DNA of 64,000 bases from an uncultured Lachnospiraceae bacterium (GTDB taxonomy: Bacteria > Bacillota > Clostridia > Lachnospirales > Lachnospiraceae), in contig CAKXYI010000004.1 of NCBI GenBank assembly GCA_934899185.1, forward strand, positions 85,185 to 149,184, read 5' to 3'. The notes under the pieces were generated by a model that searched no databases, was not told the origin of the DNA, and was given only the letters and a program-made list of their open reading frames with translations. The position numbers were made by a program, and so were the translations under genes. This document shows, in pieces, positions 1-8,555 of the stretch (position 1 is its first letter; the number at the start of each line of letters is the position of its first letter).

Positions 1-2
1 CA

Positions 3-134
3 TTGGAGGCAGGGCTGATCGTACTTTCTGCCGGTGGTAATGTCTTACGTCTTTTACCGCCGCTGATCATCGAAAAAGAAGATATCGATCAAATGGTAGA
101 GATTTTGACCGGGGTTTGTGACATAATTTCGTAA
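3..134 (+). CDS. C-terminal fragment of a class III aminotransferase, probably acetylornithine aminotransferase
   Basis: Only the last 43 codons lie in the window; the gene starts before base 1. The readable tail (LIVLSAGGNVLRLLPP followed by an acidic helix) is the typical C-terminus of fold-type I, PLP-dependent class III aminotransferases. In ArgD proteins this region reads LPAGPNVLRLLPPL or similar, so ArgD (N-acetylornithine to N-acetylglutamate semialdehyde, arginine synthesis) is the best guess. 4-Aminobutyrate or ornithine aminotransferases share the same tail and cannot be excluded. The catalytic lysine lies outside the window. A terminator-like hairpin follows at 208-237, so the gene is probably not cotranscribed with comEA. 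Confidence 0.6.
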   Translation: MEAGLIVLSAGGNVLRLLPPLIIEKEDIDQMVEILTGVCDIIS

Positions 135-207
135 AACTCTTGTAATAATTGACGCTTTTGGATAAAATGATTTGCATAGCATTCATGTTTCCTTTCAGCG
201 ATACAGA

Positions 208-237
208 GGGGGTAGCAGATATTGCTTCCCCCTTTTT
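208..237 (+). terminator. Rho-independent terminator before comEA
   Basis: A 10-bp stem with one mismatch (GGGGGTAGCA against TGCTTCCCCC), a 5-nt loop and an immediate run of five T. It lies between the aminotransferase fragment and the GTG start of the comEA-like gene. Confidence 0.7.
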
Positions 238-262
238 CTTATTGGCGCGAAAGGAGTATAAA

Positions 263-859
263 GTGAAAAAACAAATCATACTACTTGGTATTGTAGTTCT
301 TATCTTGCTAGGATGTATGGCTTGCAAGCCGACATCTTATTTAGAAAAGCAGTCTGATCTTTCCGATGAGGACACAGCAAAAGATGTGACAGATTCCGCG
401 GACACAACAGAAGAGACGGAGGAAAAGACAGAGATCTATGTGCAGATCAGTGGGGCAGTGGCAGCTCCCGGTGTTTATACTTTTCCTGCAGACAGCCGCG
501 TGTATGAATTGATCGAGGCTGCGGGCGGTCTGCTGCCGGATGCATATGATGTCTCTTTAAACCAGGCAGAGCGGCTTTCGGATGGACAGAAAATCCATGT
601 CTATACCAAAGAGGAAGCGGCAAATGGACTGGTGTCTACAGAGGGAAGTTCTTTGACATCGGACGGCAAGATCAACATCAATACGGCTTCCGCGGAGGAA
701 CTGACAAGTCTAAAGGGAATCGGACAGACTAGAGCAGAAAGCATTGTCGCCTATCGGCAGGAGCACGGAGCCTTTGCGGCAGTGGAAGATCTAAAAGAAG
801 TATCCGGGATCGGTGATGCGACCTATCAAAAGATCGCAGATGCAATTACAGTGAATTGA
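263..859 (+). CDS. comEA: ComEA-like SLBB/helix-hairpin-helix DNA-binding lipoprotein
   Basis: The 198-residue protein has an SLBB domain (about 57-115) and a C-terminal ComEA-type helix-hairpin-helix repeat (about 138-198, INTASAEELTSLKGIG then VSGIG). ComEA binds double-stranded DNA outside the membrane and hands it to the ComEC channel during transformation. The GTG at 263 is chosen because AAGGAG sits 6 bases upstream; reading from further upstream would add a non-native leader through the terminator. The N-terminus is a short hydrophobic segment ending LLGCMAC, which looks like a lipoprotein lipobox (Cys18 or Cys21), where the usual ComEA has a plain transmembrane anchor. comEC lies only three genes downstream, which supports the call. 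Confidence 0.85.
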   Translation: MKKQIILLGIVVLILLGCMACKPTSYLEKQSDLSDEDTAKDVTDSADTTEETEEKTEIYVQISGAVAAPGVYTFPADSRVYELIEAAGGLLPDAYDVSLNQAERLSDGQKIHVYTKEEAANGLVSTEGSSLTSDGKININTASAEELTSLKGIGQTRAESIVAYRQEHGAFAAVEDLKEVSGIGDATYQKIADAITVN

Positions 860-869
860 GGTTTTGAAA

Positions 870-1562
870 ATGGCAAAAAAAGTATTAGTGGTGGATGATG
901 AAAAATTGATCGTAAAGGGGATCCGCTTTAGTCTGGAGCAGGATGGCATGGAAGTGGATTGTGCCTATGACGGGCAGGAAGCACTTGACAAAGCTATGGC
1001 GACACCATACGATATGATACTTTTGGATGTTATGTTGCCAAAGATGGATGGTTTTGAGGTTTGCCAGCGTATCCGTGAATTTTCCAATATGCCGATCGTT
1101 ATGCTGACGGCAAAAGGGGATGATATGGATAAGATCTTAGGACTCGAGTATGGTGCGGATGATTATATCACCAAGCCTTTCAATATCTTAGAGGTCAAGG
1201 CGCGCATCAAGGCCATTATGCGCAGAACGACACCGCAGGTCGTCAAGGAACAGAAGATCACAGAGATCAAAAGTGGAGATTTTACCATCAATACAGAAAA
1301 CCGCCGTCTTTTTATTTTAGAGCAGGAGATCAATGTGACTTCCAAAGAATTTGATATGCTTTTACTTTTAGTGACCAATCCGGGCAAGGTCTACAGCAGG
1401 GATGAACTACTTCGTGCTATCTGGGGCGAGGACTATCCGGGAGATGCGCGTACCGTGGATGTGCATATCCGACGTCTGCGTGAGAAGATCGAGCCAAATG
1501 CCAGTGAACCGAAGTATGTGCACACTAAGTGGGGGGTAGGCTACTACTATCAGCAGGTTTAG
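870..1562 (+). CDS. OmpR/PhoB-family response regulator
   Basis: The 230-residue protein has an N-terminal receiver domain with an acidic pocket at Asp9-Asp10, the phospho-acceptor Asp53 (ILLDVMLPKMDGF) and the conserved Lys in ITKPF. A C-terminal winged helix (about 135-228) ends RTVDVHIRRLREKIE...GVGYYY, the OmpR/PhoB class signature. It is a DNA-binding transcription factor switched on by the kinase 9 bases downstream. The ATG at 870 is preferred over the TTG at 864 because GAGG lies 9 bases before it. It resembles PhoP/WalR/CssR types, but the exact regulon cannot be read from sequence. Confidence 0.92.
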   Translation: MAKKVLVVDDEKLIVKGIRFSLEQDGMEVDCAYDGQEALDKAMATPYDMILLDVMLPKMDGFEVCQRIREFSNMPIVMLTAKGDDMDKILGLEYGADDYITKPFNILEVKARIKAIMRRTTPQVVKEQKITEIKSGDFTINTENRRLFILEQEINVTSKEFDMLLLLVTNPGKVYSRDELLRAIWGEDYPGDARTVDVHIRRLREKIEPNASEPKYVHTKWGVGYYYQQV

Positions 1563-1571
1563 AGGTAGGAC

Positions 1572-3065
1572 ATGAAAAAACAGAAACTCAAAGAAATGAT
1601 CAAAAGTCTTAGAGCACATATCGTAGTGGTGGTCCTTTTGGTGGGAATTCTGCCTGCTACGCTGTTTTCTGTGCTTTTTTCCAGTTTATATGTGAGACGC
1701 TCCATAGAGAGTGACGTGACGGACATGGTTGCCAATGGACAGATCTTAGGCAAACAGATCATGTCAAGCGGCTATCTGAATGAAAAAGATTCCAGAAATG
1801 TAGATGAACAACTGAGTGCCTTATCCTCAACCTATTCAGGTAGAATGATGATCGTAAACTCTTCCTTAAATATCATCAAGGATACCTATGGAGTGGATGA
1901 GGGCAAGACGATCGTTTGGTCGGATGTAATCACGGCATTTACCGGCAAGACGGCATCCTATTATGATAAGGAAAATGCGTATCTGGTGGTAGCCATACCC
2001 ATTTTATCTACAAGCAAGGATGATAATGAAGTCTTAGGGGTGCTGGTGATGAATAAGTCCATGACTTATATCACGACCAATCTGGAATATTTCCAGTCGG
2101 TAGCCATCATTACCCTCTTGGTCTTATATGTGGTCGTGATCGCACTGGCGATTCTTTTTTCCGGTCGTTTTACCAGATCTTTTAGAAAACTTGGCATAGC
2201 CATTGATGCAAGGGAAAAGGGCAGCGATAACGGTGAGGAGATCGCTGTAGATGATTATACGGAGTCGGCTGAGGTTTCCAAAAAATTAAACAGCCTGATC
2301 GCCCGTATGAAGGTGGTAGATGAGTCCAGGCAGGAATTTGTATCCAATGTGTCACATGAATTAAAGACACCGCTGACTTCCATGAAAGTGCTGGCAGATT
2401 CCCTGAACGGACAGGATAATGTGCCTGTGGAACTCTATCGGGAATTTATGGCAGATATTGGCGAAGAGATCGACCGCGAGACCAAGATCATAAATGACCT
2501 TTTAAGTCTGGTTAAGATGGATCGTGCAGCGGCATCTTTGAATGTATCCGCTGTCAATATGAATGAGTTGATCGAACTGATCTTAAAACGCTTACGACCA
2601 ATCGCGGAAAAGCAGCAGGTAGAGGTCGTTTTTGAGAGTTTCCGTCCGGTTGCGGCTGAGGTGGATGAAGTCAAGATTTCTCTTGCCATCACTAATCTGG
2701 TCGAGAACGGGATCAAGTACAACCAGGAAGGCGGCTGGGTGCATGTGTCCTTGAATGCGGACCACCAGTATTGCTACATTAAGATCGAGGATTCCGGTAT
2801 GGGGATCCCACAGGAGAGTCTGGACTTTATTTTTGAAAGATTTTACCGTGTGGATAAGTCACATTCCAGAGAGATCGGTGGTACCGGTCTGGGACTTGCC
2901 ATCACGAAAAATGCCATCACTATGCACAATGGCGATATTAAGGTACATAGCGTCCTAGGCGAGGGAACCATGTTTGATGTGCGTATCCCACTGAACTATA
3001 TCAGTCCACAGAATAGTGTCGGAAGCCATAAAAACAAAAAGCAGCATAAGATGGTACATGATTAA
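1572..3065 (+). CDS. Membrane sensor histidine kinase (HAMP-HisKA-HATPase)
   Basis: The 497-residue kinase has transmembrane helix 1 at about 16-40, an extracytoplasmic sensor of about 130 residues, and transmembrane helix 2 at about 175-198. A HAMP-like linker follows, then a HisKA dimerisation helix with phospho-acceptor His262 (VSHELKTPLTS). The HATPase domain has N (LVENGIKYN), G1 (DSGMGIP) and G2 (GGTGLGLAI) boxes. It should phosphorylate the response regulator encoded immediately upstream. The sensor region resembles extracellular PAS/CACHE folds, but no ligand can be named. The basic tail after residue 480 (NKKQHK) is unusual but short. The start has a GAGGTAGG ribosome site. Confidence 0.92.
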   Translation: MKKQKLKEMIKSLRAHIVVVVLLVGILPATLFSVLFSSLYVRRSIESDVTDMVANGQILGKQIMSSGYLNEKDSRNVDEQLSALSSTYSGRMMIVNSSLNIIKDTYGVDEGKTIVWSDVITAFTGKTASYYDKENAYLVVAIPILSTSKDDNEVLGVLVMNKSMTYITTNLEYFQSVAIITLLVLYVVVIALAILFSGRFTRSFRKLGIAIDAREKGSDNGEEIAVDDYTESAEVSKKLNSLIARMKVVDESRQEFVSNVSHELKTPLTSMKVLADSLNGQDNVPVELYREFMADIGEEIDRETKIINDLLSLVKMDRAAASLNVSAVNMNELIELILKRLRPIAEKQQVEVVFESFRPVAAEVDEVKISLAITNLVENGIKYNQEGGWVHVSLNADHQYCYIKIEDSGMGIPQESLDFIFERFYRVDKSHSREIGGTGLGLAITKNAITMHNGDIKVHSVLGEGTMFDVRIPLNYISPQNSVGSHKNKKQHKMVHD

Positions 3066-3098
3066 GGCAGGATGCAATGTGATGAGGAGCACACTTCT

Positions 3099-4049
3099 AT
3101 GAAAAAAAGAGGAATTGGGTGTCTCATGGCGCTCGTTATGCTATGTGGTCTGCTGACAGGATGTGGTGGACCCAAAGAAAAAGAGAATATGAAGATCTAT
3201 TATATCAATGCCCTGGGGGATGGAATCGGTGCTGTCGGTTACCATATGGATGCGACCAAGACGGATGATATGATTGATGAAGCCTTACAGGCACTTGCCA
3301 CAGATCCGGACAGTGTCGACTACCGCAAGACGATCTCAGACAGTATCAAGATCACAGACCGAGTTCTGGATAACGGACTGCTCAGTCTGTATTTTGACCG
3401 GGAGTATGAGGAAATGACCGGTTACACAGAGGTTTTGATGCGGGCAGCCATTGTAAAGACTTTGGTACAGATCAAGGGAATCGACGGTGTTGCCTTTTAT
3501 GTTGGCGGAGATCCGCTTTTGGATGCCAACGGCTCGCTGGTCGGCAGTATGAATGATGATACTTTTATCAATGACTACGGTGCAGAGACCGGAAGTCTGG
3601 AAAAGACAAAACTGACCTTGTACTTTGCCAGTGCAGATGGACAGTCTTTGGTCAAGCAGGAAAAGGATGTTTATTACAATAAGAATGTAGCCAGAGAGCG
3701 TCTGATCATGGATTATCTGCTCAAGGGACCGGATTCGGATGATGCCAAGTCTGTTTTCCCATCCGGGACAAAGATCTTAAATGTAACGGTGACAGACGGT
3801 GTCTGCTATGTCAATTTGGATTCAGCATTTTTAAAGGCAACAAACGGGATCAACAGCAACGTAGTTCTGTATGCGATCGTTAATTCCTTGACGGAACTGG
3901 ATAACATCAATAAAGTACAGATCCTGGTAGATGGTGCACAGAGCACATCGGATTCTACTTTGGGATTTTCACTGGGAACATCTTATGAAAGAGATACATC
4001 TATGGTCATGCAGGCGGTAGAGCGTGACCTGATGAAAGAAGGAGACTAA
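3099..4049 (+). CDS. GerMN-domain lipoprotein
   Basis: The 316-residue protein begins with a lipoprotein signal peptide ending LLTGC (Cys22). Two related domains follow (about 45-160 and 185-300), matching tandem GerMN (Sporulation and spore germination) domains, with YYINALGD and TLYFAS strand openings and YVNLDSAF near the second domain's end. GerMN lipoproteins act on the outside of the membrane in spore formation or germination; the molecular role is poorly defined. The ATG at 3099 has GAGGAG 9 bases upstream. An in-frame ATG at 3072 would place nine polar residues in front of the signal peptide, so it is rejected. Cotranscription with the two-component genes is likely from the tight spacing. 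Confidence 0.82.
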   Translation: MKKRGIGCLMALVMLCGLLTGCGGPKEKENMKIYYINALGDGIGAVGYHMDATKTDDMIDEALQALATDPDSVDYRKTISDSIKITDRVLDNGLLSLYFDREYEEMTGYTEVLMRAAIVKTLVQIKGIDGVAFYVGGDPLLDANGSLVGSMNDDTFINDYGAETGSLEKTKLTLYFASADGQSLVKQEKDVYYNKNVARERLIMDYLLKGPDSDDAKSVFPSGTKILNVTVTDGVCYVNLDSAFLKATNGINSNVVLYAIVNSLTELDNINKVQILVDGAQSTSDSTLGFSLGTSYERDTSMVMQAVERDLMKEGD

Positions 4050-4056
4050 GGGGATC

Positions 4057-6483
4057 ATGTTAAGAAGAAATCTATGCCAGATCGGCATGGCATTTCTCCT
4101 TGGGGTTGGATGGAAAATATATGACAGCCTTTACTGGTGCCTAGCTTTTGTGGTCTATGTCCTGTGGCTTTTGCTGGGGCTTAGACCATATTTGTCGGTA
4201 AACACGCGAAAGGGGCGGATGCTGTTTTGTTGTATGGCATTTCTTTTGGGAAGCATCTGGGGCATGAGGGCAGTAGAAAGGCAGAAGAACATTCAGGATT
4301 TCTTGGCAGATGCAAAAGAGATCGAATTTCAAGGGGAGATCTACAAGAAGGAAAAAAAGGCGGATCAGCCAATCTATTACCTGCGGGATGTCATCCTGCA
4401 GGATCAAAAGGAGCAGATAACTTGCTCATCTCTTATTCTTTATCCGGGATCGGATGATGAAATCATAGGAAGCATTTATATAGGAAAGGCAAGGATACAG
4501 GCATTTCGACAGGCACGCAATGACGGCAATTTTGATGAATTGTCCTATTATGAGAGCAGTGGGATCGCCGCGAAGTTGGAAGAGACAGAAAAAATAAAAA
4601 GTATAACTCCGCGTTTTTATTTGCGTCAGGTCTTATATGATCTGCGTGGGAAGATGGCACGCTCGTATGAAAACTGGCTGCCGGGCGAGGAGAGTGGCGT
4701 CATGAAAACGCTGGCATTGGGGGAGCGGGACGGATTGGATGCCGAGGTTAAGTCCTTATATCAGATGGCGGGGTTGTCACATGTCCTGGCTATATCGGGG
4801 CTGCATATCTCGGTCGTTGGCATGGCAATCTATCATTTTTTACGGCGCCGGGGCATAGGTTTCTTTACTTCTGGTATTCTTGCGGGGTGTCTGGTGGTAT
4901 TCTATGGCATCCTTTGCGGTATGGGAAGTTCGACCAAGCGTGCCATTTTTATGTATGGGATCTATCTTCTGGCAAATGTTTTAGGGGAGGTCTATGATTC
5001 TGGCAATGCCCTTATGCTGGCAGGAATCTTTCTGGTCGTGCAAAATCCGCTTTGTATGAACAATACCGGCGTTATCTTCTCTTTTGTGGCTGTGCTTGGT
5101 GTTATTTCCTTTGCGTCGCCTCTGGTGGAAGTGGTAAAGGGGATGCGGCAGGAAGTGGAAGGTGCTGAAAAGAGGGGGCTTATGTCGCCACATCTGACAA
5201 AGATTTTGGATACTTTTGTTTTCACCATGGGCGTACAAATTTTTACCCTGCCGCTGGTGGCAAGGTTTTATTATGAAATTCCCCTATACAGTGTCTTTTT
5301 AAATCTGGTCTTGCTTCCCTTGCTGGGAATTCTGCTAGGCTGTGGACTGATTGGTGGATTGGTCGGCCTTTTTTGGCAGGAACTGGCAGGAAAGATCCTT
5401 ACGGTCTGCCATCTGATTTTGTATTTTTATGAATGGATGGCAGATCTGACCCTGTGTTTGCCGGGGGCAAGACAGATCGTGTGCACTCCGGCATGGGGCA
5501 GGATCTTTCTTTATTATGGGCTCTTATATCTGGAACTTTTTCTGCTCAAGGGTAAAAATGGCAGGACAAAGGAAAAGAAGAAGGAAAAAGTATGGCTCAG
5601 ATATGGGCAGACCCTGCTTTGCGGGCTGTTTGGACTTGTGCTTTTGTTCTGGCCGAAAAAGGCACAGGATCAGATGGTCATGCTGGATGTCGGACAGGGA
5701 GATGGCATTTATCTACAAAGTAGTGCGGGCAATCATTTTTTTATAGATGGGGGCAGTACGGATGTGACCAGGGTCGGCACCTATCGGATCCTGCCTTTCC
5801 TAAAATATCACGGTGTCCGCAAGATAGACTACTGGTTTGTGTCCCATACGGATCTGGATCATATTAACGGCTTGCAGGAGTGCCTAGAGAGCGATTATAA
5901 GATCGAGCATCTGGTCTTTGCTAAGGCGCAAAAAGAGTGTCTGAAGGATCGGGATACCATGGAGAAACTGATACAGACGGCAAACAAGCAGGGGAGCCAG
6001 ATTCTTTATATGGAAGTGGGAGATCGGCTGGTCAGCGGAGATCTCAGCCTGCAATGCGTCGGACCGACTCAGACGATCAGCAGGGATTTCGCAGGGGATG
6101 GCAATGCTATGAGTCTCTGTCTTTTATTGACTTGTGGGGATTTTCAAGGACTTTTTACCGGAGACATTGCCATGGATCAGGAAGTCTCCCTGGTGGCAGA
6201 GGTGCAAGGCGTGCTTGGAGAGGAAACGTCTCTGGACTTTTTGAAAGTGGCGCACCATGGCTCGAAGTATTCCAGCGGCGGGGACTTCTTGGATGCCTTG
6301 GCACCGGAGATTGCCCTGATCTCCTGTGGAAAAAATAACTCTTATGGGCATCCCGGCAAGGAGACTTTGGAGCGTCTGGAACATGTGATGGGAAAAGATG
6401 ATATTTACATCACTATGGATGTGGGACAAATCCGAATTTTATTCGATCAGGAAAGTAAGGCTGAAACAAAATTTGCAAAATGA
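4057..6483 (+). CDS. comEC: ComEC/Rec2 DNA uptake channel protein
   Basis: The 808-residue protein has the full ComEC layout. An N-terminal hydrophobic region and DUF4131-like soluble part (about 1-190) lead into a competence domain with about nine transmembrane segments (about 210-545), including HVLAISGLHISVVG, the ComEC hallmark. The C-terminal metallo-beta-lactamase domain begins VMLDVGQGDGI and carries the metal motif HTDLDH at 597-602, FTGDI and VAHHGSKYSSG. ComEC forms the membrane pore for incoming single-stranded DNA, and the hydrolase domain is thought to degrade the non-transferred strand. No frameshift is visible, so the gene appears intact. The adjacent comEA is its natural partner. 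Confidence 0.95.
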   Translation: MLRRNLCQIGMAFLLGVGWKIYDSLYWCLAFVVYVLWLLLGLRPYLSVNTRKGRMLFCCMAFLLGSIWGMRAVERQKNIQDFLADAKEIEFQGEIYKKEKKADQPIYYLRDVILQDQKEQITCSSLILYPGSDDEIIGSIYIGKARIQAFRQARNDGNFDELSYYESSGIAAKLEETEKIKSITPRFYLRQVLYDLRGKMARSYENWLPGEESGVMKTLALGERDGLDAEVKSLYQMAGLSHVLAISGLHISVVGMAIYHFLRRRGIGFFTSGILAGCLVVFYGILCGMGSSTKRAIFMYGIYLLANVLGEVYDSGNALMLAGIFLVVQNPLCMNNTGVIFSFVAVLGVISFASPLVEVVKGMRQEVEGAEKRGLMSPHLTKILDTFVFTMGVQIFTLPLVARFYYEIPLYSVFLNLVLLPLLGILLGCGLIGGLVGLFWQELAGKILTVCHLILYFYEWMADLTLCLPGARQIVCTPAWGRIFLYYGLLYLELFLLKGKNGRTKEKKKEKVWLRYGQTLLCGLFGLVLLFWPKKAQDQMVMLDVGQGDGIYLQSSAGNHFFIDGGSTDVTRVGTYRILPFLKYHGVRKIDYWFVSHTDLDHINGLQECLESDYKIEHLVFAKAQKECLKDRDTMEKLIQTANKQGSQILYMEVGDRLVSGDLSLQCVGPTQTISRDFAGDGNAMSLCLLLTCGDFQGLFTGDIAMDQEVSLVAEVQGVLGEETSLDFLKVAHHGSKYSSGGDFLDALAPEIALISCGKNNSYGHPGKETLERLEHVMGKDDIYITMDVGQIRILFDQESKAETKFAK

Positions 6484-6511
6484 TCATAAAATGGTGCTAC
6501 TTTCATATATT
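6484..6511 (+). promoter_or_regulatory. Putative sigma-E promoter of the spoIIIA operon
   Basis: TCATAA and CATATATT separated by 14 bases resemble the mother-cell sigma-E consensus (KMATAT, 14, CATACANT). It begins right after the comEC stop. Family knowledge: spoIIIA is sigma-E controlled in Bacillus. The expected transcription start falls at about 6518, almost on the annotated ATG, so translation may start at an internal ATG (6532 or 6544). Confidence 0.45.
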
Positions 6512-6516
6512 AGACT

Positions 6517-7473
6517 ATGGCTGAAAAACAAATGGACGAGTTAATGAAAATATTTCCGGTAGGACTGCGGGAAATCCTGTCGCAGGTGGCATGGTATCGG
6601 GAGGATTTAGAAGAGATCCGTATCCGCATCCAAAGACCGGTACAGTTTGTGACGTCACAGGCATCCTTTTATCTGGATCCCCGGGAAAAGTGCCTGATGA
6701 CACAGGCAAAAGGCGGACTTGCACTGGGGGAGGAAGACCTGCGGGAAATGTTGACCTATGTCTGTGAGTATTCCCGCTATGCCTATGCCCGGCAAATGCG
6801 GCAGGGATTTCTCGCCTTGGATGGCGGCATCCGTCTGGGACTTTGTGGGCAGTATATGGCAGAGGAAGACGGACGGATAGGAATGGAATATCCCATGTAT
6901 TTTTCTATCCGTATTCCCCATGAGAAAAAGGGGTGTGCGGCGTGGATAGAGCCATGGCTCATAGAGGGAGAGACATTTTTACATACATTGATCCTGGCGG
7001 CACCGGGCATGGGAAAGACGACTTTTTTGCGGGATCTGGTACGGGTTCTGTCCGACCGTCCGACCTGTCGGGGACTGGCATTGATCGACGAAAGATATGA
7101 ACTGGCGGCAGCCAATCTTGGCATCCCGCAAAATGACGTGGGGCTGCATACGGATGTCTATTCCGGCTACGCCAAGGAGACGGGCTGTATGCAGGCGATC
7201 CGCACCATGGCACCGCAGATCTTGGCGGTGGACGAGATCGGTGGGAAAAAGGATCTGGAAAGTCTGGTTTATGCCATGCACTGTGGGGTGGGCGTTCTTG
7301 CAACTATGCATGCCGGAAGCCTTTTGGAGTATCAGCAGAAAAGAGAGGGGGAACCGTTGTTGGAAAAATGCCATTTCAAGCGCCTGCTCTGGATCGATAA
7401 AAAGTCCGGCAAACGGCAGTTTTTCTTGTATGATGAAGCGGGGATACTTTTATGTGTAAAGGAATCGGCATAG
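6517..7473 (+). CDS. spoIIIAA: Stage III sporulation protein AA, secretion-type ATPase
   Basis: The 318-residue cytoplasmic ATPase resembles type II/IV secretion ATPases. The Walker A motif is PGMGKTTFLRD at about 165-175, and Walker B is ILAVDEIGG. It powers the SpoIIIA-SpoIIQ channel that links mother cell and forespore after engulfment. It is the first gene of a complete spoIIIAA-AH operon. No good ribosome site precedes the ATG at 6517; homologues begin close to the MDELMKIFP segment, so the ATG at 6532 is a realistic alternative. It overlaps spoIIIAB by 22 bases. Confidence 0.95.
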   Translation: MAEKQMDELMKIFPVGLREILSQVAWYREDLEEIRIRIQRPVQFVTSQASFYLDPREKCLMTQAKGGLALGEEDLREMLTYVCEYSRYAYARQMRQGFLALDGGIRLGLCGQYMAEEDGRIGMEYPMYFSIRIPHEKKGCAAWIEPWLIEGETFLHTLILAAPGMGKTTFLRDLVRVLSDRPTCRGLALIDERYELAAANLGIPQNDVGLHTDVYSGYAKETGCMQAIRTMAPQILAVDEIGGKKDLESLVYAMHCGVGVLATMHAGSLLEYQQKREGEPLLEKCHFKRLLWIDKKSGKRQFFLYDEAGILLCVKESA

Positions 7474-7967
7474 CCATCTTTCTTTTTGGTGGGGCGGGAC
7501 TTTTGCTACAGCAGTGGTATAATTCCCAGCAAAGATGGTGCTTTTTACAGGAAATGCAGGCAAGTCTGCTTCGGATGCGGCAGGCGGTAGCCCAGAGAAA
7601 CCTGCCCATGCATGCCGTCCTAAGGCAGGAATGTGAGCACGGCTTTCCTGGTTTATCCGATTACTTTGCGGCAGTGCTAAGGGAAATGCAGAAGCATAAA
7701 AAAGAAGATATGGAACCGGCGCTCTGGCAAGAAATGACACCGGATATGCGAAGGATTACGAAAGAGGAGGAAAGACGTCTGTTTGTACAGGCTCTTTGCT
7801 CCTTATTTTCTGCCTGCCTGCCCGGACAGGCGGAGGAATTTGGCATTTATTACGATTCTTTTGCAAGATTACTGGAAAAGGAACAACAAACAAAAAAAGA
7901 AAGGGGAAAGGTGACGGCGGCTACGACCGGGATGGGACTCATGCTGGTTCTGGTGCTGTTACTGTAA
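7452..7967 (+). CDS. spoIIIAB: Stage III sporulation protein AB
   Basis: The 171-residue protein has an N-terminal transmembrane helix (about 5-22), a cytoplasmic helical domain resembling type II secretion GspF subunits (RLLEKEQQTKKERGK near the end), and a second C-terminal helix (VTAATTGMGLMLVLVLLL). This matches SpoIIIAB in size (about 170) and layout. It should be an inner-membrane platform component of the feeding channel, contacting the SpoIIIAA ATPase. Its start lies inside spoIIIAA, implying translational coupling. Confidence 0.92.
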   Translation: MCKGIGIAIFLFGGAGLLLQQWYNSQQRWCFLQEMQASLLRMRQAVAQRNLPMHAVLRQECEHGFPGLSDYFAAVLREMQKHKKEDMEPALWQEMTPDMRRITKEEERRLFVQALCSLFSACLPGQAEEFGIYYDSFARLLEKEQQTKKERGKVTAATTGMGLMLVLVLLL

Positions 7968-7971
7968 GGAT

Positions 7972-8166
7972 ATGCCCATTGAACTCTTATTTAAAATTGC
8001 AGCAGTTGGTATTATCGTGACCATTTTAAATCAGGTCTTAAAGCACAGTGGCAGGGACGAACAGGCTTTTTTTATCTCGTTGGGCGGACTTCTGGTCGTT
8101 TTGTTTTGGGTCGTGCCTTACATTTTAGATCTCTTTGAGATGATGCAAAAATTATTTGATCTTTAG
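7972..8166 (+). CDS. spoIIIAC: Stage III sporulation protein AC
   Basis: This 64-residue, two-helix membrane protein has the spoIIIAC pattern: a start MPIELLFKIAAVGIIVTILNQ, a polar loop KHSGRDEQAF and a second hydrophobic helix. Size and order between spoIIIAB and spoIIIAD are diagnostic. It is a channel membrane subunit. The ATG lies 4 bases after the spoIIIAB stop with AAGGA overlapping that stop. Confidence 0.93.
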   Translation: MPIELLFKIAAVGIIVTILNQVLKHSGRDEQAFFISLGGLLVVLFWVVPYILDLFEMMQKLFDL

Positions 8167-8177
8167 GAGGCGGTACT

Positions 8178-8555
8178 TTGATAGGTGTTGCGGTGGCTGG
8201 CATTGTGACGGTTTTGCTGGCACTTTTGTTCCGGCAGCAGAAACCGGAATTTGCTATGATGCTTTCCTTGGCTTGTTGTCTTTTTATCTTTTTCTGTGTG
8301 CTGGCAAAGATCAAGGATGTTATGGATTACATACAGAGTCTTGCAGATCTCATCCATTTGGATGCCCTGTATATGGGTGTGATCTTAAAAATGATCGGCA
8401 TTACTTATATTTCTGAGTTTACATCTGCCATCTGCAAAGATGCGGGCTATGCAAGCATTGCCGGGCAGATCCAGGTTTTGGCGAAGTTGTCGATCTTAGC
8501 CTTGGGGATGCCGGTTCTGATGGCATTTTTATCAACGGTGGAGGCATTTTTATGA
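8178..8555 (+). CDS. spoIIIAD: Stage III sporulation protein AD
   Basis: The 125-residue protein has three to four hydrophobic helices and the SpoIIIAD-typical segment GVILKMIGITYISEFTSAICKDAG, which is shared across the family. It starts at a TTG with AGGAGG seven bases upstream. The stop overlaps the next ATG by four bases (ATGA). It is a membrane component of the mother-cell channel complex and is homologous to SpoIIIAC. Confidence 0.93.
   Translation: MIGVAVAGIVTVLLALLFRQQKPEFAMMLSLACCLFIFFCVLAKIKDVMDYIQSLADLIHLDALYMGVILKMIGITYISEFTSAICKDAGYASIAGQIQVLAKLSILALGMPVLMAFLSTVEAFL

Noticed and set aside
149..262. Upstream extension of the comEA frame to 149
   Set aside because: It passes through a terminator and would bury the signal peptide; the GTG at 263 has a good ribosome site.
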